A stretch of DNA of 8,559 bases. It comes from an uncultured Rhodospirillaceae bacterium. Lineage in GTDB: Bacteria; Pseudomonadota; Alphaproteobacteria; RF32; CAG-239. Under the pieces are notes generated by a model that did no database searches, had not been told where the DNA came from, and saw only the letters and a list, made by a program, of their open reading frames with translations. A program made the position numbers and the translations under genes. This document shows, in pieces, positions 1 through 6,670 of the stretch. Each line of letters opens with the position of its first letter. Position 1 is the stretch's first letter. The stretch is from contig OMQZ01000101.1 of assembly GCA_900313355.1 (NCBI GenBank), positions 1-8,559 of the forward strand. The letters run 5' to 3'.

Positions 1-114
1 AAAAATATGCCGATTATCGCAAACATTGACATGGGGCACACAACCCCGATTGCAACGATTCCTTTAGGCGGTCAGGCTCGTATCGAAAACGGCAGAATTT
101 TTATAACAGACTGA
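1..114 (+). CDS. S66-family peptidase (LD-carboxypeptidase / MccF-like), C-terminal fragment
   Basis: Open from the window edge to TGA at 112-114, giving 37 residues of a protein whose start lies outside. The visible tail contains NIDMGHTTPIATIPLGG followed by a short β-strand-rich end. This matches the C-terminal block of the S66 serine peptidases, where the His of the GHT motif is the third member of the Ser-Glu-His triad. S66 enzymes are cytoplasmic. They either trim the terminal D-Ala from recycled muropeptide tetrapeptides (LdcA) or cleave microcin C-type toxins (MccF). The Ser and Glu are not visible here, so the two cannot be told apart. The clean ending at a normal C-terminus suggests an intact gene cut only by the window edge. 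No convincing terminator follows; a 5-bp dyad at 131-144 lacks a T-tract. The family call is from recall of the motif. Confidence 0.72.
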   Translation, partial: KNMPIIANIDMGHTTPIATIPLGGQARIENGRIFITD

Positions 115-200
115 AAAATATAGTAAAATAAACTTAAAAAAGTTCTTGCAAATTAGAAAAAAATGAACTACTGTTCGCACATATTGCTCAAATAGAACAA

Positions 201-206
201 TATAAT
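201..206 (+). promoter_or_regulatory. Probable -10 element (TATAAT) of the outer-membrane protein gene
   Basis: A perfect TATAAT stands 36 bp before the ATG at 243. No good -35 is found at 16-18 bp spacing. TTGCTC at 184-189 is too close (11 bp). An alternative weak promoter is TTGCAA at 146-151 with TACTGT at 169-174 (17 bp). Transcription from the TATAAT would begin at about 212-214. Confidence 0.45.
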
Positions 207-212
207 GTTTAG

Positions 213-230
213 TTTATAAAATTTTATAAA
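213..230 (+). promoter_or_regulatory. AT-only 18-bp palindrome in the leader of the OMP gene
   Basis: TTTATAAAATTTTATAAA is a perfect palindrome (7-bp stem around AATT). It begins where transcription from the TATAAT at 201-206 is expected to start and abuts the Shine-Dalgarno GGA at 231-233. As RNA it could form a 5'-terminal hairpin, the arrangement that stabilises mRNAs such as E. coli ompA. As DNA it could be an operator. Either role is inferred. Confidence 0.4.
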
Positions 231-242
231 GGAAATATATTC

Positions 243-785
243 ATGAAAAAAACTTTATTACTTGCTGGTGTTGCTAGCGTTTTTGCATTCAGCGCACAAG
301 CCTTGGAAGTTACACCTTACGTTGGTGCTGACTACAATTTGAACTTCACAAACAAAGCATCAGTGTTAGATGGCATTATGCCTGGTAAATATCACTCTGG
401 CTCAATCGTTGCAGGTACAAAGGTTTCTCCTTATGTTGCAGCTGAAGTTTTTGGTGAACTTTCAAAACATGAAAACAAAAAATCTTTCCACACAGAATAT
501 GGTGCTTATGGCGCTGATTTGTTCGGTATCTTGCCTTTAGGCTGCTATGGCGAATGGGAAGTTTTAGGCACAGCAGGTCTCGGCCGTTATGTATTCAAAG
601 CTAAAGATAAGGCTGAAAAAGTTCATGATACAGAGCATGTTTGGGGTTGGCGTTTAGGTGCTGGTCTCCAATACAACGTTACAGAAAACTGGGGCGTTCG
701 CGCTATGTATCGTCACGTTGCTTTTGTTAACAAAGAACTCAGAGGCTTAGACGTATTGTCATTCGGCGTTCGTTACGCTTTCTAA
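243..785 (+). CDS. Small outer-membrane β-barrel protein (OmpA/opacity-type porin fold)
   Basis: 180 residues. A classical signal peptide (MKK, hydrophobic core, SAQA) predicts signal peptidase I cleavage after residue 20, leaving a mature protein of about 160 residues. The mature part starts with an amphipathic strand (VTPYVGADYNLNF). It continues as alternating strands rich in Gly and aromatic residues (EWEVLGTAGLGRYVF, WGWRLGAGLQYNV, WGVRAMYRH) and ends FGVRYAF. The terminal Phe with alternating hydrophobics is the BAM-recognised β-signal. Length and pattern fit an eight-stranded barrel of the OMP_b-brl class. There is no OmpA peptidoglycan-binding domain. The start is supported by AAAGGA at 228-233, nine bases upstream. 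The gene is monocistronic, with its own leader and a strong terminator directly after it. Its role (structural, adhesin, or evasion of host defence) cannot be read from the sequence. Fold and location are confident; no specific function is claimed. Confidence 0.88.
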   Translation: MKKTLLLAGVASVFAFSAQALEVTPYVGADYNLNFTNKASVLDGIMPGKYHSGSIVAGTKVSPYVAAEVFGELSKHENKKSFHTEYGAYGADLFGILPLGCYGEWEVLGTAGLGRYVFKAKDKAEKVHDTEHVWGWRLGAGLQYNVTENWGVRAMYRHVAFVNKELRGLDVLSFGVRYAF

Positions 786-802
786 TCGTTAACGAAAAAG
801 TT

Positions 803-836
803 AAAAAACACCGACGAATTCGCCGGTGTTTTTTTA
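803..836 (+). terminator. Intrinsic terminator of the OMP gene
   Basis: The stem AACACCG (807-813) pairs with CGGTGTT (824-830). One A·C mismatch follows, then a CG/CG extension closes an AATT loop. A seven-T run follows at 829-835. The upstream A-run lets the stem extend into the T-tract, so it may also work on the minus strand. Confidence 0.88.
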
Positions 837-857
837 TGGTCTTAAAGCCGATTTTCC

Positions 858-885
858 TTGACTTTTTTAAAAAATAAGATACAAT
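858..885 (+). promoter_or_regulatory. σ70-type promoter of the LRR gene
   Basis: TTGACT (858-863) and TACAAT (880-885) are each five of six to consensus, with 16-bp spacing. The promoter sits in the 150-bp gap after the OMP terminator and gives a leader of about 45 nt before the start codon. This indicates that the LRR gene is transcribed on its own. Confidence 0.65.
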
Positions 886-937
886 AAACCTACAAAATGG
901 CATAAAAGATAAAGCCATCTGATTTTGGAGAAAAATG

Positions 938-2209
938 ATGAAAAAAATCCTTGTATTTGCACTTTTTACACTCCTTCCTTTGACCGCCTCAGCCAATAGC
1001 GGCACGTGTGGAGAAAACTGTTCGTGGAAAATTGAAAATGATGTTTTAACAGTTTATCCGACAACCCCCGGACAGGCGGTGGTTATGGATGCCTATTCTC
1101 CGGTAGAAACCGGAGAAGGAGATGGAGCCTACAAATCACGCACATCAGCACCATGGGGAGATTCCTATCAAACAATAAAAGGTGTTGTTGTAAGCGAGGG
1201 GATTGACACGATTTCTGATCGTGCTTTCCAAGGCCTTCGGAACGTCACATCAGTTTCTATGCCTAACACTTTGACAACCATTGGCTTACTGTCATTTGAC
1301 CGAATGACAAGTTTAACGACGGTTGATATTCCTGATTCTGTTACAACAATTGGCAGATCTGCTTTTCAATATGCAACCAGCCTAGAGAATTTAACGATAG
1401 GTAATTCTGTACAAACGATTGAACAAAATGCATTTTCAAATGCCCAAAGCTTAACCTCGCTCAATATTCCGGATTCTGTAACATCAATCGGTCCATACGC
1501 TTTTAGAAATACAACATCACTAGAAAATGTAAATATTCCGGGCTCAGTTGAATCAATAGGAGACTTTGCTTTCAGAAATGCCTACGCACTGACCAACATT
1601 AATTTTCAGGAAGGATTAAAAACAATCGGAAATTCAGCTTTTGAAGCGACAAGCCTTACAAGCGTTACATTGCCTGATTCTGTTTTATCAATCGGAAAAT
1701 ACGCTTTTGGTCAGGCTTTCGCATACAATGACTATCTGACAGGTCGTATTGATACGATTATTCTTGGTGAAAATATTCAGGAAATAGGAGCTGTCGCTTT
1801 TTCAAGAAATACGGCAACAAGTCTCGTTTTGCCTGAATCTTTGTTTGCTGACGGCAGACAGTTAAACCCGTTTGCGTTTGAATACAGCAATATTGCGACA
1901 ATATATTGTCCGGAAGGTTATCAAAGCTGTCTGGACTTCGTACCGATGCACTGCACGGGTGATATAGACACTGACGGAAAAACTTGTCTTGGAGAAATGG
2001 TGCCTTCATCAGTTCAGCTCACTATATTGACGTATAAAAAAGAGTCTGATGGGAGTTATCGTGTGGGAGCCAAAGAATACGACACATTTGATGATCTTCA
2101 AAGTGGCAATGAGCACGATCACTCAATTCCGAATAATCCTATTTTTGGAACGACAAGCGGTCGTCACCCGTATGCGGTTGGATCAAAGACCTTGCCATCT
2201 GCGAGTTAA
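938..2209 (+). CDS. Secreted BspA-like leucine-rich-repeat protein
   Basis: 423 residues from the ATG at 938. A second ATG at 935 is equally in frame, but GGAG at 927-930 is 7 nt from 938 and only 4 from 935. A signal peptide (MKKILVFALFTLLPLTASA) predicts cleavage after residue 19. The next part (GTCGENCSWKIENDVLTVY, then PWGDSYQTIKGVVV) is the N-terminal cap usual in BspA proteins. About ten LRR_5-type repeats of roughly 23 residues follow, at about 82-330 (for example IPDSVTSIGPYAF, IPGSVESIGDFAF, LPDSVLSIGKYAF). A Cys-containing cap (three Cys at about 324-339) closes the solenoid. The last ~65 residues are polar, non-repetitive and unrecognised. No LPXTG, membrane anchor or PorSS-type tail is seen. 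BspA proteins of mucosal bacteria and Trichomonas bind host or microbial surfaces. A role in adhesion here is inferred. Strong terminators on both sides make it a free-standing unit. Confidence 0.9.
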   Translation: MKKILVFALFTLLPLTASANSGTCGENCSWKIENDVLTVYPTTPGQAVVMDAYSPVETGEGDGAYKSRTSAPWGDSYQTIKGVVVSEGIDTISDRAFQGLRNVTSVSMPNTLTTIGLLSFDRMTSLTTVDIPDSVTTIGRSAFQYATSLENLTIGNSVQTIEQNAFSNAQSLTSLNIPDSVTSIGPYAFRNTTSLENVNIPGSVESIGDFAFRNAYALTNINFQEGLKTIGNSAFEATSLTSVTLPDSVLSIGKYAFGQAFAYNDYLTGRIDTIILGENIQEIGAVAFSRNTATSLVLPESLFADGRQLNPFAFEYSNIATIYCPEGYQSCLDFVPMHCTGDIDTDGKTCLGEMVPSSVQLTILTYKKESDGSYRVGAKEYDTFDDLQSGNEHDHSIPNNPIFGTTSGRHPYAVGSKTLPSAS

Positions 2210-2221
2210 AAGCAATGACTT

Positions 2222-2258
2222 CAAAAAAACACCGGCAAATTAGTCGGTGCTTTTTTTT
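2222..2258 (+). terminator. Intrinsic terminator of the LRR gene
   Basis: CACCG (2230-2234) pairs with CGGTG (2245-2249), extended inward by G·T and C-G pairs. Eight T's follow at 2251-2258 after a single C. An A-run precedes it. Its sequence closely resembles the terminator at 803-836. Confidence 0.85.
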
Positions 2259-2261
2259 GCC

Positions 2262-2311
2262 TCGTTTGTTCCTCACAATAAAATTTATGTTGCAAAACAC
2301 GTAACAAACGA
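2262..2311. repeat. 9-bp inverted repeat spanning the pilin-like gene promoter
   Basis: TCGTTTGTT (2262-2270) and AACAAACGA (2303-2311) are perfect inverse copies 32 bp apart. The right arm lies in the spacer between the -35 and -10 elements of the following promoter, so a protein binding both arms could repress it. No regulator is evident in the window; the role is inferred. Confidence 0.4.
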
Positions 2312-2318
2312 ATAAGAT
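2290..2318 (+). promoter_or_regulatory. σ70-type promoter of the pilin-like gene
   Basis: TTGCAA (2290-2295) and TAAGAT (2313-2318), each four of six to consensus, are separated by exactly 17 bp. The leader is about 20 nt to the ATG at 2347, with GGAG at 2337-2340. Confidence 0.55.
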
Positions 2319-2346
2319 AAACTTAAAATAAAAAATGGAGTGTTCA

Positions 2347-2982
2347 ATGAAAAAAATAAATGAATTAGGTCGTTCAATGGTCGAAATGCTCGGCGTTCTG
2401 GCCATCATCGGTGTTATTTCAGCCGGTGGTTTAGCCGGTTACAGCAAAGCCATGTATATGTATAAAATGCATAACACCATCAGCTTTGTATCTGACGCGT
2501 TGGTTAATTATTCTTTGTTTGTTCAGCGTGACATCAGGGATTATCCGAATGACCGCACAAAAATGGCTGAAAATGCCCATAATTTTACACTCTTGCCCGA
2601 TTGCGTGCCTCAAGGTTCTGCGCTCGGTGATGAAACATATCAGGTCTGCAAAGCCCCGTTAGGCGAGATTTATCCGAGATTTTTCACAAGCACCAGTTCT
2701 GAGGGCTACTATCACACCTATATGCTCTATGTCACATTCTTAAAAAACAGACAACAGGCCTGTGTCGATTTTTTAAGCAAAAACTGGGATAGAATAGTGC
2801 CTGAAAAAGTCTGGCGCAAAGGAAAAATGTGGCTGATTTCAAACCAAGGCGAAGCCGTAATGTATGGCAGTGGTGGCGGCAGTTTGAGCATCACAAATTT
2901 AGCCGGCTACTGCGAAACCTTATGCGGTGAAGGCAACAGCTTCTGCTCAGTCGTGTTTGACTTTACTGGTGTAAAATACTAA
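2347..2982 (+). CDS. Type IV pilin/pseudopilin-like protein with atypical prepilin motif
   Basis: 211 residues from the ATG at 2347, which has GGAG six bases upstream. An in-frame ATG at 2335 would overlap that ribosome site and is rejected. The N-terminus is a class III leader: a short basic segment ending in Gly8, then R9-S-M-V-E13 and a hydrophobic helix to about residue 30. Gly at -1 and Glu at +5 fit the prepilin peptidase rule, but the +1 residue is Arg instead of the usual Phe or Met. After the helix (GYSKAMYMYKMHN) comes an α/β globular region with six cysteines (86, 101, 139, 189, 193, 200), which could form three disulfides in the periplasm. The family resemblance is confined to the N-terminal helix; I do not recognise the head domain. 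No pilus assembly ATPase, platform protein or prepilin peptidase lies nearby, so it is an orphan subunit. It may form part of a pilus, a pseudopilus or a secretion tip. It has its own promoter and terminator. Confidence 0.82.
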   Translation: MKKINELGRSMVEMLGVLAIIGVISAGGLAGYSKAMYMYKMHNTISFVSDALVNYSLFVQRDIRDYPNDRTKMAENAHNFTLLPDCVPQGSALGDETYQVCKAPLGEIYPRFFTSTSSEGYYHTYMLYVTFLKNRQQACVDFLSKNWDRIVPEKVWRKGKMWLISNQGEAVMYGSGGGSLSITNLAGYCETLCGEGNSFCSVVFDFTGVKY

Positions 2983-2998
2983 GTTATTGAAAATAAAA

Positions 2999-3030
2999 GA
3001 AAAACGCCTGTTTTATAGGCGTTTCTTTTT
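2999..3030 (+). terminator. Intrinsic terminator of the pilin-like gene
   Basis: AAACGCCT (3002-3009) pairs perfectly with AGGCGTTT (3017-3024) around a 7-nt loop. It is followed by CTTTTT. It lies 19 nt after the stop codon. Confidence 0.88.
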
Positions 3031-3033
3031 AAA

Positions 3034-3049
3034 TGTTTCACGTGAAACA
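3034..3049. promoter_or_regulatory. parS centromere-like site (ParB-binding palindrome)
   Basis: TGTTTCACGTGAAACA is a perfect 16-bp palindrome, extended to 18 bp by flanking A/T (3033-3050). It matches the conserved bacterial chromosomal parS consensus (TGTTNCACGTGAAACA, defined in Bacillus subtilis and shared by Caulobacter and most bacteria with ParABS). ParB binds such sites, loads as a CTP-dependent clamp, spreads onto neighbouring DNA, recruits SMC and is moved by ParA. The site lies intergenically, just after a terminator and before alaS, as genuine parS sites often do. parS sites are usually clustered near oriC. The exact match is seen; function in this organism is inferred. parA and parB are not in the window. 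Confidence 0.88.
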
Positions 3050-3050
3050 T

Positions 3051-3066
3051 CTTATATTTTTATAAG
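3051..3066. repeat. Perfect dyad abutting parS
   Basis: CTTATA (3051-3056) and TATAAG (3061-3066) flank a TTTT loop and begin one base after the extended parS palindrome. The dyad is AT-rich and could arise by chance. It could also be a weak hairpin or an accessory protein site. Confidence 0.3.
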
Positions 3067-3100
3067 AAAAATCATATATTAAGAAAAATAAAAAATCTTC

Positions 3101-3129
3101 TTTACTTATGCATCGCTTTGCTTTATTTT
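3101..3129 (+). promoter_or_regulatory. Candidate alaS promoter
   Basis: TTTACT (3101-3106) and TATTTT (3124-3129) are each four of six to consensus, with 17-bp spacing, about 40 bp before the alaS start. The region is very AT-rich, so other placements are possible. Confidence 0.35.
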
Positions 3130-3136
3130 AAGCAAA
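3117..3136 (+). promoter_or_regulatory. Inverted repeat / hairpin in the alaS leader
   Basis: TTTGCTT (3117-3123) and AAGCAAA (3130-3136) form a 7-bp stem with a 6-nt loop, 30 nt before the alaS ATG and overlapping the candidate -10. E. coli AlaRS is known to repress its own gene through a palindrome flanking the transcription start. A similar autoregulatory operator here is a guess from position. There is no T-tract, so it is not a terminator. Confidence 0.4.
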
Positions 3137-3166
3137 AACAGAACTGAATAGATAGGAAATAAATAA

Positions 3167-5797
3167 ATGACTGCGACCTTAAAACAAATTCGCAAAACCT
3201 TTTTGGACTACTTTGAAAAGAACGGACACACGGTTGTTCCATCGTCATCTTTGGTGCCGGACAACGATCCGACCTTAATGTTTACAAACTCAGGTATGGT
3301 TCAATTTAAGAACATCTTTACGGGCAACGAAACGCGCCCCTATACAAGAGCAACAACAGCTCAAAAATCTGTTCGTGCCGGCGGAAAACACAACGACCTT
3401 GACAGCGTCGGTTATGATGTTCGTCACCACACATTTTTCGAAATGCTCGGAAACTTTTCGTTTGGCGATTATTTTAAGGAAGAGGCCATTCATTACGCTT
3501 GGGAAGTTGTAACCAAAGAATTCTCAATTCCAAAAGACAGATTAGCCGTAACTGTTTTCCACACGGATGATGTTGCACGCGATTTATGGAAAAAGATTTC
3601 AGGTCTGCCCTCTGACAGGATTATTGATATTTCAACAAAAGACAACTTCTGGCAAATGGGCGACACAGGTCCTTGCGGTTATTGCTCCGAAATATTCTAT
3701 GACCATGGCCCTGAAGTTTGGGGCGGATTACCCGGAACGAAAGAAGAAGACGGCGATCGCTGGATTGAAATTTGGAATTTGGTGTTTGATGAGTTTGAAG
3801 ACTTACCCTCAGGTGAGCGCATAAACCTTAAAAAACGCTGCATTGATACCGGTATGGGGTTAGAGCGTATTACAGCTATTTTGCAAGGTGTTCATTCAAA
3901 CTATGAAATTGATTTGTTCCAAAATCTGATTACGGATTTGTGTAAGTTAGCAGGCACCGACAAAGAAAATAAGGCGCTTTCATCTTCTTATAATGTCATC
4001 ACGGATCACTTGCGCTCGACTGCGTTTTTAATTGCTGACGGTGTGTTGCCGTCAAACGAGGGCAGGGGGTATGTGTTGCGCCGTATTATGCGCCGTGCAA
4101 TGCGCCATATTTATATGTTAGGCGTTCATGAGCCTTTGATGTATAAACTTTTGCCCTCTCTGCAACGCGAAATGGGCGAGGCTTATCCTGAGCTTTTGCG
4201 CTATGATGCTTTAATCAAAGAAACAATTAAAGCAGAAGAACTCCGTTTTGGCAAAACGCTCGCAACGGGTATGAAACTTCTTGATGAGCAAACATCGAAT
4301 ATGTCACCCGGCAGTGTTTTAAATGGGCAAACAGCCTTCAAACTTTATGACACTTACGGTTTTCCGCTTGATTTAACAGAAGATGCCTTAAAACTCAAAA
4401 ACATTAAAGTTGATACCGAGGGCTTTAATCAAGCAATGGAAGAACAAAAGAGGTTGGCGCGTCAAAACTGGGCAGGTTCAGGTGATGAAGGCACAGAAAA
4501 GGTTTGGTTCGAACTTTCGGACAAACTTGGTGCGACGGATTTCTTGGGTTATAAAACCTTAAAAGCTGATTGTGCCATCACGGCTCTTGTTCAAAACGGC
4601 AATAGCGTTGATGAAGTCAAAGAGGGTGAGTTCTATTTGGTTGCCAACCAAACCCCGTTTTATGGCGAGTGTGGCGGTCAGGTCGGCGACACCGGTTATA
4701 TCAAAAGCAAAGATTTTGAAATTGAAGTGACCGATGCAAAACGAAAGCTTGATAGCATCTTTGTTCACGTTTGCAAACTTGTTAAAGGAACGGTTAAGGT
4801 TGGCGATATTGCCTCATTTGAGGTTAATGCGAAGCGACGCAAACAAATTTGTGCCAACCACTCAGTCACTCACTTGGTTCATAAAGCTTTACGCACAATT
4901 TTGGGTGATCATGTGGCTCAAAAAGGATCGCTTGTTGCACCTGACAGAATGCGCTTTGACATTTCTCATCCAAAGCAAATTACAGCTTCAGAAATCCGCA
5001 AGGTTGAAGATATGGTCAATGCCTCAATCAGAGAAAACTATCACGTCAACACGGTTTTGATGAACAAAGATGAGGCTGTAGCAATGGGCGCGATGGCGTT
5101 GTTCGGCGAAAAATACGGTGATGAAGTTCGAGTCGTTAAAATGGAAAAGGACGGCATTGTTTATAGCGAAGAGCTTTGCGGCGGAACCCACGTTTGTGAC
5201 ACGGGTGATATTGGTTATTTCCATATTTTATCAGAATCTGCCGTTGCGGCAGGTGTACGCCGTTTAGAATGTGTAACGGGCGCGGCAGCTGAAAACTTTG
5301 AGCATGCTCTAGAAGACAAGTTACATGCCGTTTGCATGAGCTTAAAAACAAATGTCAACGACTTAGAACAACGCATCAGCAATCTGTTGGAAGAAAAGAA
5401 AAAGTTAGAGCAAAATGTTTTAGACTTGAAAAAGCAGATGTTGAGCGGCAGCCACGGCTCGAAAAATGAAGCCGAAGAGGTCAACGGCATCAAGTTTGTC
5501 GGCAAGATTGTTTCAGGTGTTCATCCGAAAGAATTAAAAGCCTTTGTTGATGAAATAAGTCAAAGCATTAAGTCGGGCATTGTTGTCTTGGCATCAGATA
5601 AAGATGACAAGGCTTCTATTGTGGTAGGCGTTACAAAAGATTTAACGAATAAATATTCGGCCGTTGATTTGGTCAAATTGGCAGCTTCTGCTGTCGGCGG
5701 TTCAGGAGGCGGCGGAAGAGCAGATATGGCACAAGCCGGCGGCTCAGATGCCTCAAAACTTGAAGAAGCCATCAACACGGTTAAAAAAGCAATATAG
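3167..5797 (+). CDS. alaS: Alanine--tRNA ligase
   Basis: 876 residues, the full family length. The cytoplasmic class II synthetase activates alanine with ATP and charges tRNA-Ala. The catalytic domain (1 to about 240) has [16 protein letters not shown], motif 2 (R86[17 protein letters not shown]), [12 protein letters not shown] at about 166-176 and motif 3 (GMGLERI, 229-235). The helical tRNA-recognition domain, reading the G3·U70 pair, runs to about 450. The editing domain, which removes mis-attached Ser and Gly, has both metal motifs: HSVTH (565-569) and CGGTH (671-675). A coiled coil (about 730-757) leads to the C-Ala domain, which ends with the Gly-rich [16 protein letters not shown]. Every key residue looks present, so this should be active and proofreading-competent. 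AGGA (3154-3157) lies nine bases before the ATG. The gene follows a parS site, and an EamA-type transporter starts 8 nt after its stop. Upstream is a pilin-like gene, not recA, the common alphaproteobacterial neighbour. Confidence 0.98.
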   Translation: MTATLKQIRKTFLDYFEKNGHTVVPSSSLVPDNDPTLMFTNSGMVQFKNIFTGNETRPYTRATTAQKSVRAGGKHNDLDSVGYDVRHHTFFEMLGNFSFGDYFKEEAIHYAWEVVTKEFSIPKDRLAVTVFHTDDVARDLWKKISGLPSDRIIDISTKDNFWQMGDTGPCGYCSEIFYDHGPEVWGGLPGTKEEDGDRWIEIWNLVFDEFEDLPSGERINLKKRCIDTGMGLERITAILQGVHSNYEIDLFQNLITDLCKLAGTDKENKALSSSYNVITDHLRSTAFLIADGVLPSNEGRGYVLRRIMRRAMRHIYMLGVHEPLMYKLLPSLQREMGEAYPELLRYDALIKETIKAEELRFGKTLATGMKLLDEQTSNMSPGSVLNGQTAFKLYDTYGFPLDLTEDALKLKNIKVDTEGFNQAMEEQKRLARQNWAGSGDEGTEKVWFELSDKLGATDFLGYKTLKADCAITALVQNGNSVDEVKEGEFYLVANQTPFYGECGGQVGDTGYIKSKDFEIEVTDAKRKLDSIFVHVCKLVKGTVKVGDIASFEVNAKRRKQICANHSVTHLVHKALRTILGDHVAQKGSLVAPDRMRFDISHPKQITASEIRKVEDMVNASIRENYHVNTVLMNKDEAVAMGAMALFGEKYGDEVRVVKMEKDGIVYSEELCGGTHVCDTGDIGYFHILSESAVAAGVRRLECVTGAAAENFEHALEDKLHAVCMSLKTNVNDLEQRISNLLEEKKKLEQNVLDLKKQMLSGSHGSKNEAEEVNGIKFVGKIVSGVHPKELKAFVDEISQSIKSGIVVLASDKDDKASIVVGVTKDLTNKYSAVDLVKLAASAVGGSGGGGRADMAQAGGSDASKLEEAINTVKKAI

Positions 5798-5805
5798 AAC
5801 CGGAT

Positions 5806-6669
5806 ATGACGCTGTTTCAAATTTTCATCGGATTTTTATTGTTGCTCTCATGGGCTCTAAGGCCAATTCTTTACAGACCTGCAGCAAAATATTTTCCGAT
5901 GAAAATGTCTTCGTCATTCACAAGCACATGGCTGATGATTGCCTTGTTGCTGACATTTCCTGTTTTAGGAAAATTGCTCTTAGGTGATTGGCGCGAGATT
6001 TTCTTTTCCCCCTTTATCTTAATAAGCGTTTATAAGGGTGCCATGCTGTTTTACAGCATAGAGTTATCTCAATTTGTTAATAGGGAATCAACCTCATCTT
6101 CTGTTTTTTTAAGTTTTATTGCACTCGCTTTGGGTGCGCTTGCTAACAATCTTTTCTTCGGCGAAGGTTTAGGGGTTATCAAAGTTTTGTGTATTTTAGG
6201 CTTTGGCGCTCTTGGGGCAGCCTTTTTAATCAAAGGTGACGCAAAAAGATTAAAGAAAAAGGCGAAAACAGCATTCTGGGTTTTAACGCTTATCATGGCA
6301 TCATACACAATTTCGGATCATTTGGCGATTCCGCAAATCGGATGGTATGCTCACCTTTTAGTTTCTTCTGCTGTGATGTTTGCAGTCAGCTTGTTTCATG
6401 GCATAACAAAACAAGATTTCAAAAACATGTTCTTAAATCGGCAAATTGCCTACGCAGGCATATTTTACGCCGTTTCGGAATTTTTGGTCATATACGCATC
6501 AATTAATATTTTGCCGGTTTCAATTGTGGCGGTCTTTTTAAGACTTTCTGTGCCGGCTGTGATGATTTATTCCGCCATTCGTTACCATGAACAGAGCCTC
6601 AAAAATCAGCTTGTTTTCGGTCTGTGTGCGATTTTGCTCGCCTTACCGATTATTTTGATTAAGAAATAA
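5806..6669 (+). CDS. EamA/DMT-superfamily 10-TM transporter
   Basis: 287 residues, strongly hydrophobic, with about ten membrane segments (roughly 2-22, 38-58, 68-85, 98-117, 122-142, 155-173, 180-199, 213-231, 235-258 and 267-285). A basic loop (KGDAKRLKKKAK, about 143-154) separates two five-helix halves. This duplicated 5+5 layout, the length and the lysine-rich C-terminal end (IILIKK) fit the drug/metabolite transporter superfamily. These inner-membrane proteins export amino acids, nucleotides or other metabolites, or import sugars. Nothing identifies the substrate. The gene begins 8 nt after alaS, with only a GGA one base before its ATG, so translation is probably coupled to alaS. An in-frame stop at 5782-5784 excludes any long upstream extension. 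It ends one base before the end of an opposing gene, with no terminator between them. The halves look diverged from textbook EamA, so the family call is fairly but not fully secure. Confidence 0.78.
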   Translation: MTLFQIFIGFLLLLSWALRPILYRPAAKYFPMKMSSSFTSTWLMIALLLTFPVLGKLLLGDWREIFFSPFILISVYKGAMLFYSIELSQFVNRESTSSSVFLSFIALALGALANNLFFGEGLGVIKVLCILGFGALGAAFLIKGDAKRLKKKAKTAFWVLTLIMASYTISDHLAIPQIGWYAHLLVSSAVMFAVSLFHGITKQDFKNMFLNRQIAYAGIFYAVSEFLVIYASINILPVSIVAVFLRLSVPAVMIYSAIRYHEQSLKNQLVFGLCAILLALPIILIKK

Positions 6670-6670
6670 A

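Noticed and set aside
131..144. Terminator for the S66 gene (AACTT AAAA AAGTT)
   Set aside because: Only a 5-bp AT-rich stem and no T-run afterwards.
739..1005. Minus-strand open frame across the OMP terminator and LRR start
   Set aside because: It runs through a terminator, a promoter and two coding ends, and its translation is low-complexity Lys/Arg/Phe-rich sequence.
2049..2243. Frameshift restoring a different C-terminus for the LRR protein
   Set aside because: The alternative frame past 2160 gives a short basic tail with no recognisable domain, and the annotated stop is followed at normal distance by a terminator.
3290..5505. Several open frames of 60-110 codons antisense or out of frame within alaS
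   Set aside because: They overlap a fully conserved synthetase, lack ribosome sites and show no domain; they are by-products of its codon use.
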